Positions 1 through 5,856 of a DNA stretch of 8,544 bases are shown here, piece by piece. The first letter of the stretch is position 1. The number at the start of each line of letters is the position of its first letter. A program made the translations under genes and the position numbers. Source of the DNA: Deltaproteobacteria bacterium (GTDB lineage Bacteria; Myxococcota; XYA12-FULL-58-9; JAUUZB01); NCBI GenBank assembly GCA_030590185.1, contig JAUUZB010000098.1, positions 1-8,544 of the forward strand. The letters are read 5' to 3'. Below the pieces are notes generated by a model that was not told the DNA's origin, did no database searches, and saw only the letters and a program-made list of their open reading frames with translations.

Positions 1-1080
1 TGCAACGGCGACGGCGCGTGCGTAGCCGAGTGCCAACCGGACTGCGTGGGCAAGGATTGCGGCACGGACGGTTGTGGTGGCGACTGCGGGGCCTGTGGTG
101 CCGGGACCGCCTGTTGGCACAGCTCCTGCGTCGTTTGTGAGGCCTACTGCACCGGGCGCGAGTGCGGCCCGGATAACTGCGGCGGCAGCTGCGGCACCTG
201 CGGGGTCGACGAGCAGTGCGAGGCCGGCCAGTGCGAGGCCTGCGTTCCGGATTGCTATGGCTGGGAATGCGGCGTTGGCGCCTGCAACATGTCCTGCGGC
301 TCCTGCGCCGATTACGAATCCTGTAGCGACCAGCACCTCTGTTTCGACTGCGTCCCCGATTGCAACGGCCGGGTGTGTGGTGAGGATCGCTGCGGCGGAA
401 ACTGCGGGGTGTGCAGCCCTGGGGAGAGCTGTGGCCTCGACGGACAGTGCAGCGCCTGTGTCCCGTATTGCTCCGGGCCCTGCGGCGACGACGGCTGCGG
501 GGGTTCCTGTGGAACCTGCACCTCGCCCGAGGTCTGCAGCTTCAACCTGTGCGTTGCGGCCAGCCTTGGCCAGCCATGCACCGAGGGGGGGAATGAATGC
601 GGCGACGGCGTGCCGTGTCTATCCGTGGAGTTCGCCAGCGGCGAAACCATGGCCTGGTGTTCGATGACTTGCACCGACGATGCCCAGTGCGACGGGCTCG
701 GCGGCTGTTGCCCGGAGAACGAGGAGGGGGATCGCTACTGCGTGTTCCCCTTCCTCTGCGGCTGCTTCGCCGACTGCCTCGACCGGGAGTGTGGCTCGGA
801 CAGCTGCGGCGGCTCCTGCGGTACTTGCTCAGGCGGCCAGGCCTGCACCGACGGCGGACATTGCGTGTCCTGTTCCCCGAACTGTGCCGGCCGGTCATGC
901 GGCAACGACGGCTGCGATGGCTCCTGCGGAGATTGCGAGTACTACGAGTACTGCAACCGGGACGGGCAGTGCGAATGCATCCCGAACTGTAGCTTCCGGG
1001 AGTGTGGCGACGACGGCTGCAGCGGTTCTTGCGGCCTGTGTCCGGTCGGTCTCGAGTGTGACCGCGGGGAGTGCTCCTAG
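1..1080 (+). CDS. Cysteine-rich tandem-repeat protein, probably exported (5' end missing)
   Basis: The reading frame is open from base 1 with no stop, so the gene begins left of the window; the GTG at 46 is only an internal codon. The visible 359 residues contain 76 cysteines, about 21 percent. They form eight units of about 35 residues, each with eight Cys and a core like ECGDDGCGGSCGTC, after the tail of a ninth unit at bases 1-30. Between the fifth and sixth units (about 562-762) lies a different ten-Cys segment containing CSMTC, DAQC and GCC, typical of small disulfide-bonded modules. So many evenly spaced Cys imply disulfides outside the cytoplasm, so I infer a secreted or surface protein, although the signal peptide is out of view. 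Similar repeats are known to me from predicted Myxococcota surface proteins; no enzymatic motif is seen. The gene ends with TAG and converges on the FHA gene with a shared CTAG. A metal-binding role is possible but less likely. Confidence 0.85.
   Translation, partial: CNGDGACVAECQPDCVGKDCGTDGCGGDCGACGAGTACWHSSCVVCEAYCTGRECGPDNCGGSCGTCGVDEQCEAGQCEACVPDCYGWECGVGACNMSCGSCADYESCSDQHLCFDCVPDCNGRVCGEDRCGGNCGVCSPGESCGLDGQCSACVPYCSGPCGDDGCGGSCGTCTSPEVCSFNLCVAASLGQPCTEGGNECGDGVPCLSVEFASGETMAWCSMTCTDDAQCDGLGGCCPENEEGDRYCVFPFLCGCFADCLDRECGSDSCGGSCGTCSGGQACTDGGHCVSCSPNCAGRSCGNDGCDGSCGDCEYYEYCNRDGQCECIPNCSFRECGDDGCSGSCGLCPVGLECDRGECS
31..1077 (+). repeat. Eight-copy, about 105-bp tandem repeat encoding eight-Cys units
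   Basis: Units start at about 31, 136, 241, 349, 457, 763, 871 and 976, a period of 102-108 bases that always stays in frame. Each encodes C-x3-C-x3/4-C-x4-C-x3-C-x2-C-x5-C-x4/5-C, eight cysteines. The array is broken once, at about 562-762, by an unrelated ten-Cys module. The copies have diverged at the DNA level while keeping cysteine spacing, so the array looks old and under selection rather than freshly expanded. The first 30 bases encode the end of an earlier unit, so the array continues to the left. Confidence 0.85.
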
Positions 1081-2378
1081 CGCGCCGCCACCAGGCGAAA
1101 ATGAAAACGCTCTGAGCCGATGGTGAACTCGTCGTTGTTCTTGAGCGCCGCCTCTTCGACCTCTTCGCCGTTGATCTTGACGCTCTGTCGGCCGGCGACG
1201 TGCTGTAGGCGGTAGGAGCCGTCCCGTTCCCGCCGGATCCGGACGTGCAGCGGCGCGGCGAAGAAGCCCTTGATGCGAATGTGGGTGTCGGACTTCTTGC
1301 CGATGGTGAACAGCATACCGCGGATTTGATGCCGTTGGCCCTCGTGCTCGATCTCACCGAAGGTCTTGTGGGCCTGCATGGCGATGGTTTCTTCCACCGC
1401 CGGCGCGGCAGGGGCGCGCGGTTTTAGCGCGGCTGGCGCCTCCCCCGGTTCGAAGCGGTGGTGGACCAGGGTATACTTGCCCACCCCAACCTCATCTCCG
1501 ACCGCCAGCAGCGCGCCGGTGACCTTTTGGCCGCCGATGTTGAGCCCGTTCTCCGCGCCGAGGTCCTCGACCAGCAGTTGCTCCCCCTGGCGTTTTACCC
1601 GGGCGTGATGGCGTGACACCGAGAGGTTGTCGAGGGCCAGGTCGTTGCCGCCGCCGCGGCCGACCGTGAAGGTGTCGCTGGTGATGGGAAAATGGAAGAC
1701 CACCCGATCGCCGAGGCGAACGATCAGCCAGGACTGCTCGCCGCCGGGATCGGCGCTGGCCGCCTGGGTGTAGGCCTCGACCGGTTTGCCCGCGTCGGGG
1801 GCCGGTGGCAAGCGTACCTCGTCGTAGAGGTCGAGGGTGATGGCGGCGGTGGAGTCGGCGTAGATGTACTCGATGACCCGGTCAGCGACGTTGTCGCCCT
1901 CCGGGATGGTCTCCTTGGGCGCCGCGTAGAAGGCGGTCGGTTGCCCCTCGCGGCAGAAGACCAGGTTGCGAGCCTCTCCGCGCCGCACCACCAGCACCGC
2001 GTCCTTGCCCATCTGCTGGACGTGCGCCAGCAGGGTCGCGCTGTCCATGATCTGGAGAGGGATCTGCGCCGCGGGCGCCTTGCGGAACAACACGGCGGTG
2101 CACAAAAACAGCGGCAGGTCGGTCTCGCACAACTGGATCTCGCGGGCGCCCTCGAGGCTGGCGAAGAAGGAGGGCAGCGGCAGCATGCCAAAGCGATCGT
2201 CCTGAAAGGTGCCGGCGCAGAAGATCTTGCCGTTGACCACCAACAGGGCATTGCTGCCATTCGCGGTCTCGGCGAGGACGTAGCCCGCCGCTGCCTTCGA
2301 TTTGAGGAAGGCGCTGATCTCGCCGGCCGGGTCAGCGTCGATGAGTGAGCGGGAAAGGGCGGGTAGGCGCAGGGTCAC
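1077..2378 (-). CDS. FHA-domain protein with duplicated N-terminal module
   Basis: I chose the GTG at 2378 (433 aa) because AGAGGAG (2393-2387) lies 8 bases upstream; the in-frame ATG at 2405 adds nine residues and has no ribosome site. The N-terminal 200 residues hold two similar stretches (about 20-58 and 116-154), each a hydrophobic strand, then NGKIFCAGTF or REGQPTAFYAA; this recalls DUF4388-type sensor regions but I cannot assign it. Next comes a clear FHA domain (about 216-308) with VGRGGGND, the SxxH motif SVSRHHA and the ENGLNIGG turn, which in this family binds phosphothreonine peptides. A Pro/Ala linker leads to a second, degenerate FHA-like fold (about 348-428) ending in NNDEFTIG, which has Gly-Lys instead of Gly-Arg and lacks SxxH, so it probably does not read phosphothreonine. 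No signal peptide or membrane segment is visible. The role is probably cytoplasmic phospho-signalling; the partner is unknown. Confidence 0.85.
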   Translation of the reverse strand: MTLRLPALSRSLIDADPAGEISAFLKSKAAAGYVLAETANGSNALLVVNGKIFCAGTFQDDRFGMLPLPSFFASLEGAREIQLCETDLPLFLCTAVLFRKAPAAQIPLQIMDSATLLAHVQQMGKDAVLVVRRGEARNLVFCREGQPTAFYAAPKETIPEGDNVADRVIEYIYADSTAAITLDLYDEVRLPPAPDAGKPVEAYTQAASADPGGEQSWLIVRLGDRVVFHFPITSDTFTVGRGGGNDLALDNLSVSRHHARVKRQGEQLLVEDLGAENGLNIGGQKVTGALLAVGDEVGVGKYTLVHHRFEPGEAPAALKPRAPAAPAVEETIAMQAHKTFGEIEHEGQRHQIRGMLFTIGKKSDTHIRIKGFFAAPLHVRIRRERDGSYRLQHVAGRQSVKINGEEVEEAALKNNDEFTIGSERFHFRLVAAR

Positions 2379-2593
2379 GACGTCAGCTCCTCTCGGCGCA
2401 GGCATAGCACTTTGCCGTTGTCAGCGAAACCGACGCCCGCGCTCGACCAGCCCGTCGGTCATGGCGCTACGATACCTCCCAGGCCCCGACGCCGGCAACC
2501 GAGCTCCCGGGCCGGCCGCCCGAGTTGCTTTGCGCCGTGAGCATCTCGTGGTACCTATCCACCTTCGGGGCAAGGGAGCTGAGGAACGTCGCC
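2379..2593. other. Divergent spacer between FHA gene and response regulator
   Basis: This 215-base gap must hold the 5' signals of both divergent genes, yet I see no convincing -35/-10 pair for either. On the minus strand a GGGAGG lies 12 bases before an ATG at 2462 that opens a 13-codon ORF (2462-2421, MTDGLVERGRRFR). A second short open frame ends GFADNGKVLCLRREELTS with a TGA (2377-2375) that overlaps the FHA GTG as GTGA. Neither alone looks like an established gene. They may be a leader peptide, the frameshifted remains of a small coupled gene, or chance. Confidence 0.4.
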
Positions 2594-2980
2594 ATGGCCA
2601 CGGTGATGGTTGTTGATGATGAGCTCGAGATACGCAGCATGCTCGAAGAGGTGCTCAACAAGGAAGGGCACCAGGTCCTGACCGCACAGAACGCCACCGA
2701 GGCCTGGGGCCTGTTGGACCAGCGCCCGCAGGCGATTTTCGTCGACATCGACATGGGCGAGGAGAGCGGCGTCACCTTCGTCTCCAAGCTCCGGGGGCAC
2801 CCGGTCTGCGGGCGCACACCGGTCACCTTCGTCACCGCCCACCCCCAGCGGGCAAAGCCATTGATTCATTCCGGCAGCGGCGTGGTCGACGTGATCGTCA
2901 AGCCGTTCCGGATCGAGCTCGTCAAGCAGCGCTTGGCGCAGATGTTGAAGATGCCTGGAGCCCCCCAAAAGGGGGAATGA
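2594..2980 (+). CDS. Single-domain response regulator (CheY-like receiver)
   Basis: This 128-residue protein is one receiver domain and nothing else. It begins MATVMVVDDE, giving the acidic pair Asp8-Asp9. Asp51 in the strand FVDIDM is the expected phosphoacceptor, Thr81 in FVTAHP is the switch residue, and Lys103 in IVKPF is the invariant lysine, so all catalytic positions are intact. There is no DNA-binding or enzymatic output domain, so it should act by protein contact, like CheY or a phosphorelay intermediate. The start at 2594 is preceded by GAGGAA seven bases upstream; the frame extends further upstream but without receiver sequence. No histidine kinase is present nearby. It is divergent from the FHA gene and convergent with thioredoxin, with only eight bases between the last two. 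After the Lys there are only about 25 residues, ending in a Gly/Pro-rich tail. Confidence 0.92.
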   Translation: MATVMVVDDELEIRSMLEEVLNKEGHQVLTAQNATEAWGLLDQRPQAIFVDIDMGEESGVTFVSKLRGHPVCGRTPVTFVTAHPQRAKPLIHSGSGVVDVIVKPFRIELVKQRLAQMLKMPGAPQKGE

Positions 2981-2988
2981 CTGGTCGG

Positions 2989-3315
2989 CTAAACGTGCTT
3001 GGCGATCATCTCACCGAGCTTGGCCTTGGAGACCAGGCCAACCACCTGATCGACCACCTCGCCGTCCTTGAAGAGGAGCAGGGTGGGGATGGCGCGTACC
3101 GCGTACTTGCCGGGCGTGTTGGGGTGGTCGTCGATGTTCATTTTGCCGACCTGGAGGCGACCAGCGTACTCGCCCGCGATCTCGGCAACCACCGGCGCGA
3201 TCGCCCGGCAGGGAGCACACCAAGCGGCCCAGAAGTCAACCAGGGTTGGGTGCTCAGCCTTCAAGACCTGGGTTTCGAACTCCCCGTCGCTGAGCTCGAG
3301 GAGTCCTTCACTCAT
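2989..3315 (-). CDS. trxA: Thioredoxin
   Basis: This is a 108-residue thioredoxin of the usual length. The active site is WCAPC (Cys33 and Cys36), with Ala where E. coli has Gly, a common variant. The strand LVDFWA carries the buried Asp27, and AIPTLLLF supplies the cis-proline at residue 77. There is no signal peptide, so it is cytoplasmic. It reduces protein disulfides using electrons from thioredoxin reductase, which is not in the window. The start is well supported by GGAGAAGG just before ATG. It is a single-gene unit convergent with the response regulator and divergent from the Pro/Ala-rich gene at 3406. A weak minus-strand promoter (TTGCAT 3403-3398, 17 bases, CATAGT 3380-3375) would give a leader of roughly 55 bases. 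Confidence 0.96.
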   Translation of the reverse strand: MSEGLLELSDGEFETQVLKAEHPTLVDFWAAWCAPCRAIAPVVAEIAGEYAGRLQVGKMNIDDHPNTPGKYAVRAIPTLLLFKDGEVVDQVVGLVSKAKLGEMIAKHV

Positions 3316-3405
3316 TACCTTCTCCGTACCGGATCTGCCATGTAGGCGGGTACTGTACCTTACTTCGGGGATGTACTATGGGTACGGCCTCGGGAGAATG
3401 CAAGC
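3316..3405. promoter_or_regulatory. Divergent promoter region with clustered GTAC sites
   Basis: This 90-base gap separates the starts of thioredoxin and the Pro/Ala-rich protein and should hold both promoters. It has five GTAC tetramers in 60 bases (3326, 3350, 3355, 3373, 3382), including the perfect inverted repeat GGTACTGTACC at 3349-3359 and the pair GTAC-TATGG-GTAC at 3373-3385. The thioredoxin -35/-10 candidate overlaps the second pair. Such symmetry fits an operator for a dimeric regulator, but the sites are short and no regulator is identified. Confidence 0.35.
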
Positions 3406-4095
3406 GTGTCCGAGCCTCTGTTCGTTTCGCAAGAAAAGCTCGAGGAGTGGGTTGACAAGGGGGAGGTGACGTTCGACGACAACGTCCTCACCCTTCTCAA
3501 GCACGGTGCTTCGTATTTGATGGAGCCAGCGGCGAAGGTGACTTCGCTGCTCGATGGCGACGACACCATTGGCTTGATGGACAAGGTGTGGCGGATCGCC
3601 GATCTCGAGGCCCAGGGGGCCGAGTACTTCGCCGACAGCATCATCGCCGGCGACACGGCCTATCAATGTGAGCCGGGCTTCGTTGGTAAGCAGATGGTCG
3701 AGGCTCCTGCCCCCCCGCCGCTGCCCCCAAAACGTGCCGCCAGGCCCGTGACCGGCCCGCCGGTTGCCGCAGCCCAGCCCGTCGTGGCGGCCAAACCTGC
3801 GCCCAAGCCTGCGCTAGCACCCACGCCAGCACCCACGCCAGCACCCACGCCAGCACCCGCGCCAGCACCCGCACCAGCCGCGGCTCCGATCGATCTCTTC
3901 GAGGAGGTTCCACCTCCGATCCCAGCGGCCGCCGCCACCCCGGTCGCTGCCCCGAGCCCGGTGCCGGCCACGCCCGCGCCCACGCCGGCCGCCGCCTCAC
4001 CCCAACCCACGGCCGCAGCGGACGGCAACGAGGGAGAGGGTACCGAGGAGGCCGACATGGACCTCCTCACCGACTTCCTGCTCGACAACCTCTGA
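3406..4095 (+). CDS. Conserved N-terminal domain protein with Pro/Ala linker and acidic C-terminal peptide
   Basis: The GTG at 3406 is the start because GGGAGA lies about eight bases upstream and the nearby ATGs are out of frame. Residues 1-97 look folded (LFVSQEKLEEWVDKGEV near the start, QCEPGFVGKQM at the end) and, from memory, resemble uncharacterised Myxococcota proteins; no function is known to me. Residues 98-206 are a Pro/Ala-rich, probably disordered linker containing an APTP repeat and the isolated acidic motif PIDLFEEVPPP at 161-171. The last 24 residues are strongly acidic and end in DMDLLTDFLLDNL, which could form an amphipathic helix and serve as a docking peptide. No signal peptide or membrane helix is present. 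The layout of globular head, flexible tether and terminal peptide suggests an adaptor or localisation protein; that is inference. It converges on the lipoprotein gene with a 10-base gap. Confidence 0.8.
   Translation: MSEPLFVSQEKLEEWVDKGEVTFDDNVLTLLKHGASYLMEPAAKVTSLLDGDDTIGLMDKVWRIADLEAQGAEYFADSIIAGDTAYQCEPGFVGKQMVEAPAPPPLPPKRAARPVTGPPVAAAQPVVAAKPAPKPALAPTPAPTPAPTPAPAPAPAPAAAPIDLFEEVPPPIPAAAATPVAAPSPVPATPAPTPAAASPQPTAAADGNEGEGTEEADMDLLTDFLLDNL
3817..3876 (+). repeat. Five-copy 12-bp tandem repeat in the Pro/Ala linker
   Basis: The unit GCACCCACGCCA occurs three times without change (3817-3852), then as GCACCCGCGCCA and GCACCCGCACCA. It encodes Ala-Pro-Thr-Pro, drifting to Ala-Pro-Ala-Pro. 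Exact copies with an in-frame 12-base period suggest recent replication slippage, and linker length may vary between strains. Confidence 0.9.
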
Positions 4096-4105
4096 GCCGG
4101 CGTCG

Positions 4106-4744
4106 CTACTCGGGCGTGCCCTTGCGCAGCGGCCAGGTCGCCTCGGTTTTGCCTAGGGCGCTGATGATTTGCAGGGTGAAGGAGGTCGCCTCCGGCGGCA
4201 CGAGGAGCTGCTCCAACGAGTCGGTCAGGGGGAAGCGCACCAGGTAGGCCTCGTCGAAGCGCCCGATGTACGGGTAGACGCTGCGCAGGTTTTCATCGAT
4301 GTTGACCAGCACGATTTCGTGCGGTCCGGCCGAGACGCCGGTGGAGCCGGTCAGGGTCATGCGCCAGATCGAGTCGTCCTTGTTGAAGTCGTTCCAGTCG
4401 TCCTCGGGCGTGTAGGCGACGAAAAAGAAGGTGTGGAATTGCTCGATGCCGTCGGTGAGATCGACCAACTCCCGCCGGGTGACGTCACCGCCGTGCCCGT
4501 AGATGTCGGGGAAAGCCACCGCGAACGCCCGCCGGAACTCCGGTGAGTGGTAGGTGGCGCTGAAGAAGATGATGTTGTCGAAGAGCCCGTCGTAGTGCTT
4601 GTGCGCCTGGGTCCAGGTTTTTAGCACCGCCTCGTAGTCATCGGCGGTGAGCTCGCCGGTGGGTCCATAGAGCACAGCTGGCCGAGGCTCGGCGCAGCCG
4701 GTAACGAGGAGCACGAGGATGATGGCGGAGATGAAGCGCAGCAT
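4106..4744 (-). CDS. Lipoprotein of unknown function
   Basis: The 212-residue product starts with a classic lipoprotein signal: MLRF, a hydrophobic stretch, then the lipobox LVTGC with Cys17 as the lipid attachment site. Residue +2 is Ala, so the Asp +2 inner-membrane retention signal of enterics is absent. The mature part has many aromatic and acidic residues, such as FHTFFFVAYTPEDDWNDF near the middle, and ends in a mixed alpha/beta-looking region; I do not recognise the family. It lies 68 bases after the long bactofilin on the same strand, so it may be the last gene of the bactofilin operon, though a hairpin sits in the gap. There is no clear ribosome site before ATG 4744. A TAAACT box lies only nine bases upstream, so a nearly leaderless transcript of its own is also possible. 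An envelope anchor or partner for the bactofilin scaffold is attractive but unproven. Confidence 0.85.
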   Translation of the reverse strand: MLRFISAIILVLLVTGCAEPRPAVLYGPTGELTADDYEAVLKTWTQAHKHYDGLFDNIIFFSATYHSPEFRRAFAVAFPDIYGHGGDVTRRELVDLTDGIEQFHTFFFVAYTPEDDWNDFNKDDSIWRMTLTGSTGVSAGPHEIVLVNIDENLRSVYPYIGRFDEAYLVRFPLTDSLEQLLVPPEATSFTLQIISALGKTEATWPLRKGTPE

Positions 4745-4773
4745 AGCGCCGGGAGTTTAGCCGATTTAGGTAG

Positions 4774-4805
4774 CCCGCGTCGATGCGAAGGTTGCCCGAC
4801 GCGGG
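4774..4805 (-). terminator. GC-rich hairpin between long bactofilin and lipoprotein gene
   Basis: CCCGCGTCG at 4774-4782 pairs perfectly with CGACGCGGG at 4797-4805, a nine-base-pair stem around a 14-base loop, starting eight bases after the bactofilin stop on the minus strand. There is no T-tract after it, so it is not a classical intrinsic terminator. It may partly terminate, stabilise the upstream mRNA, or set a lower level for the lipoprotein. Its loop contains most of a 13-base motif also found after the third bactofilin. Confidence 0.45.
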
Positions 4806-4812
4806 GGAGGCC

Positions 4813-5421
4813 TCAGCCGCGTTTTTTGACGACGACCTTCTTCTTGATCTTCTTCTTACCGATCAGCGGCTTACCCTTTTTGCCGGCAGGTGCGGCAGGT
4901 GCGGCAGGTGCTGCAGGAGCCGGCTTCGCCTCAACCTTGGTTGGCGGGGCGGTGGGCCGGGTCGGCGGCGGTGTGGGCGGTGCCCGGCGCTCGGCGCTCG
5001 GGCGGGCCGGGCTCGGGCTCAAGCTCGAGCTCGAGCGGCTCAGGGCTCCGCGGTCGACCGTGCGCGTGGGCAAGGGGGCCGTGGCCCGTGGTGCCTCGAG
5101 GTCACCCATGTCGACGTTACCGCGAAAGCGTGCGCCCTCGACGATAATGACCCGGGGGGCGGCGATGTCGCCCACCATCCGGCCGACATCCGTCAGCTCG
5201 ACGCTGTCGGTGGCGGTGATGTTACCGACCACGACGCCGCTGACGACGGCGTTGCGGACGGAGACATCGGCCTTGACGATGCCGGACTCCTCGACGAGCA
5301 GGGTCTTGGTCAGGTTCACTGTGCCGTGGACACGGCCCTGAACAGTGAGATCCTCTTCACCCTGGAGGTGTCCGCTGACGAGGATCGAACCACCGATAAT
5401 CGTTGGCGCGTTTTCTGCCAT
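4813..5421 (-). CDS. Bactofilin with long Pro/Ala linker and lysine-rich KKKVVVKK tail (BacP-like)
   Basis: The start MAENAPTIIG at 5421 was chosen over the ATG at 5448 because AGAGGAAG lies just before it and the other two bactofilins start at the same place in the fold. Residues 8-105 are a bactofilin domain, a right-handed beta-helix that polymerises without nucleotide, marked by VQGRVHGTV, VEESG, GNITATD and RMVGDI. Residues about 110-180 are a Pro/Ala/Ser linker including PAAPAAPAAPAG. The last 22 residues contain 11 lysines and include KKKVVVKK (4845-4822). From memory, a motif of this type in Myxococcus xanthus BacP is needed to bind the partner PadC; I cannot check this here. This is the last and longest of three tandem bactofilins, 65 bases after the second, so it may be the one that recruits cargo or binds acidic surfaces or DNA. 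Confidence 0.93.
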   Translation of the reverse strand: MAENAPTIIGGSILVSGHLQGEEDLTVQGRVHGTVNLTKTLLVEESGIVKADVSVRNAVVSGVVVGNITATDSVELTDVGRMVGDIAAPRVIIVEGARFRGNVDMGDLEAPRATAPLPTRTVDRGALSRSSSSLSPSPARPSAERRAPPTPPPTRPTAPPTKVEAKPAPAAPAAPAAPAGKKGKPLIGKKKIKKKVVVKKRG

Positions 5422-5486
5422 TCTCTTCCTCTGCGGCAAGGGCGGCACCCGAGTTCAGGCACCGCGCGCTGAGTTCAACGGTTGGG

Positions 5487-5801
5487 CTAGACGTCCATGT
5501 CGACGTTGCCCTTGAAGGAGGCACCGTCGGCGATGAGAATGCGGGGGGCCTTGATGTCGCCCACCATCCGGCACTGGGCCTTGAGCTCGACCTTGTCGGT
5601 GGCCGTGATGTTGCCCGTGACCTGACCGGAGATGTCGACGTTCTGGGTCTCGATGTCGGCCTCGACCGATCCAGACTCCTCGACGTAGAGGCTCTCCTTG
5701 AGTTGGATCTTGCCCTTGACGGTGCCCTGGATCACCAGGTCCTCGTCGCCGGTGATCTCACCATCGATGACGATTGAGCTGCCAATAATAGTGTTGGCCA
5801 T
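5487..5801 (-). CDS. Short bactofilin (second of three)
   Basis: At 104 residues this is almost only the bactofilin beta-helix, beginning MANTIIGSSI and ending right after KGNVDMDV, with no terminal tail beyond the core. Repeating Val/Ile strands with Gly turns (VIQGTVKGKI, VDISGQVTGNI) are diagnostic of the family. It is closest to the long bactofilin: VEESG, GNITATD, VEL and RMVGDI are identical in place, and a 20-base stretch starting GATGTCGCCC is shared at 5553-5572 and 5164-5183, so the two arose by duplication. GAGGAGA lies seven bases before the ATG. It probably co-polymerises with its neighbours into filaments near the membrane, but no membrane-binding N-terminal peptide is obvious. 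It carries a single cysteine (Cys77), in AQCRM. It is transcribed with the flanking bactofilins, with spacers of 55 and 65 bases. Confidence 0.95.
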   Translation of the reverse strand: MANTIIGSSIVIDGEITGDEDLVIQGTVKGKIQLKESLYVEESGSVEADIETQNVDISGQVTGNITATDKVELKAQCRMVGDIKAPRILIADGASFKGNVDMDV

Positions 5802-5827
5802 CTGCTTATCTCCTCGCGGCTAACCGT

Positions 5828-5840
5828 GAAGGTTGCCCGA
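5828..5840 (-). repeat. 13-base motif repeated after two bactofilin genes
   Basis: GAAGGTTGCCCGA occurs here and, identically, at 4787-4799. On the minus strand (TCGGGCAACCTTC) it starts 16 bases after the third-bactofilin stop and 13 bases after the long-bactofilin stop. The spacer after the second bactofilin has only the related CCCAACC. It is probably a relic of gene-plus-spacer duplication or a shared 3' RNA element; at 4774-4805 it forms part of a hairpin. Confidence 0.6.
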
Positions 5841-5856
5841 ATGTCTCACTAGATTT

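Noticed and set aside
542..1357. 271-codon minus-strand frame across the Cys-repeat and FHA genes
   Set aside because: Arg/Ser-rich composition from reading GC-rich repeats backwards; it crosses the boundary of two real genes.
1692..2348. Long open frame (218 codons) on the + strand inside the FHA gene
   Set aside because: It is antisense to a clear FHA protein and has the Gly/Ala/Arg/Leu-rich make-up of a high-GC shadow frame, with no recognisable domain.
2961..2975. CCCCCC-AAAA-GGGGG hairpin at the end of the response regulator, considered as a terminator
   Set aside because: The stem is only five base pairs, lies inside the coding region and is followed by no T-tract on either strand.
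4885..4911. Three copies of GGCAGGTGC, considered as a regulatory repeat
   Set aside because: They encode the Pro-Ala-Ala linker repeat of the long bactofilin and need no other explanation.
5023..5036. 14-base palindrome GCTCGAGCTCGAGC, considered as an operator
   Set aside because: It lies inside the bactofilin linker and is simply alternating AGC/TCG serine codons.
4783..5472. 229-codon + strand frame opposite the long bactofilin
   Set aside because: It runs antisense to a certain bactofilin and is low-complexity Arg/Gly/Ala; a shadow.
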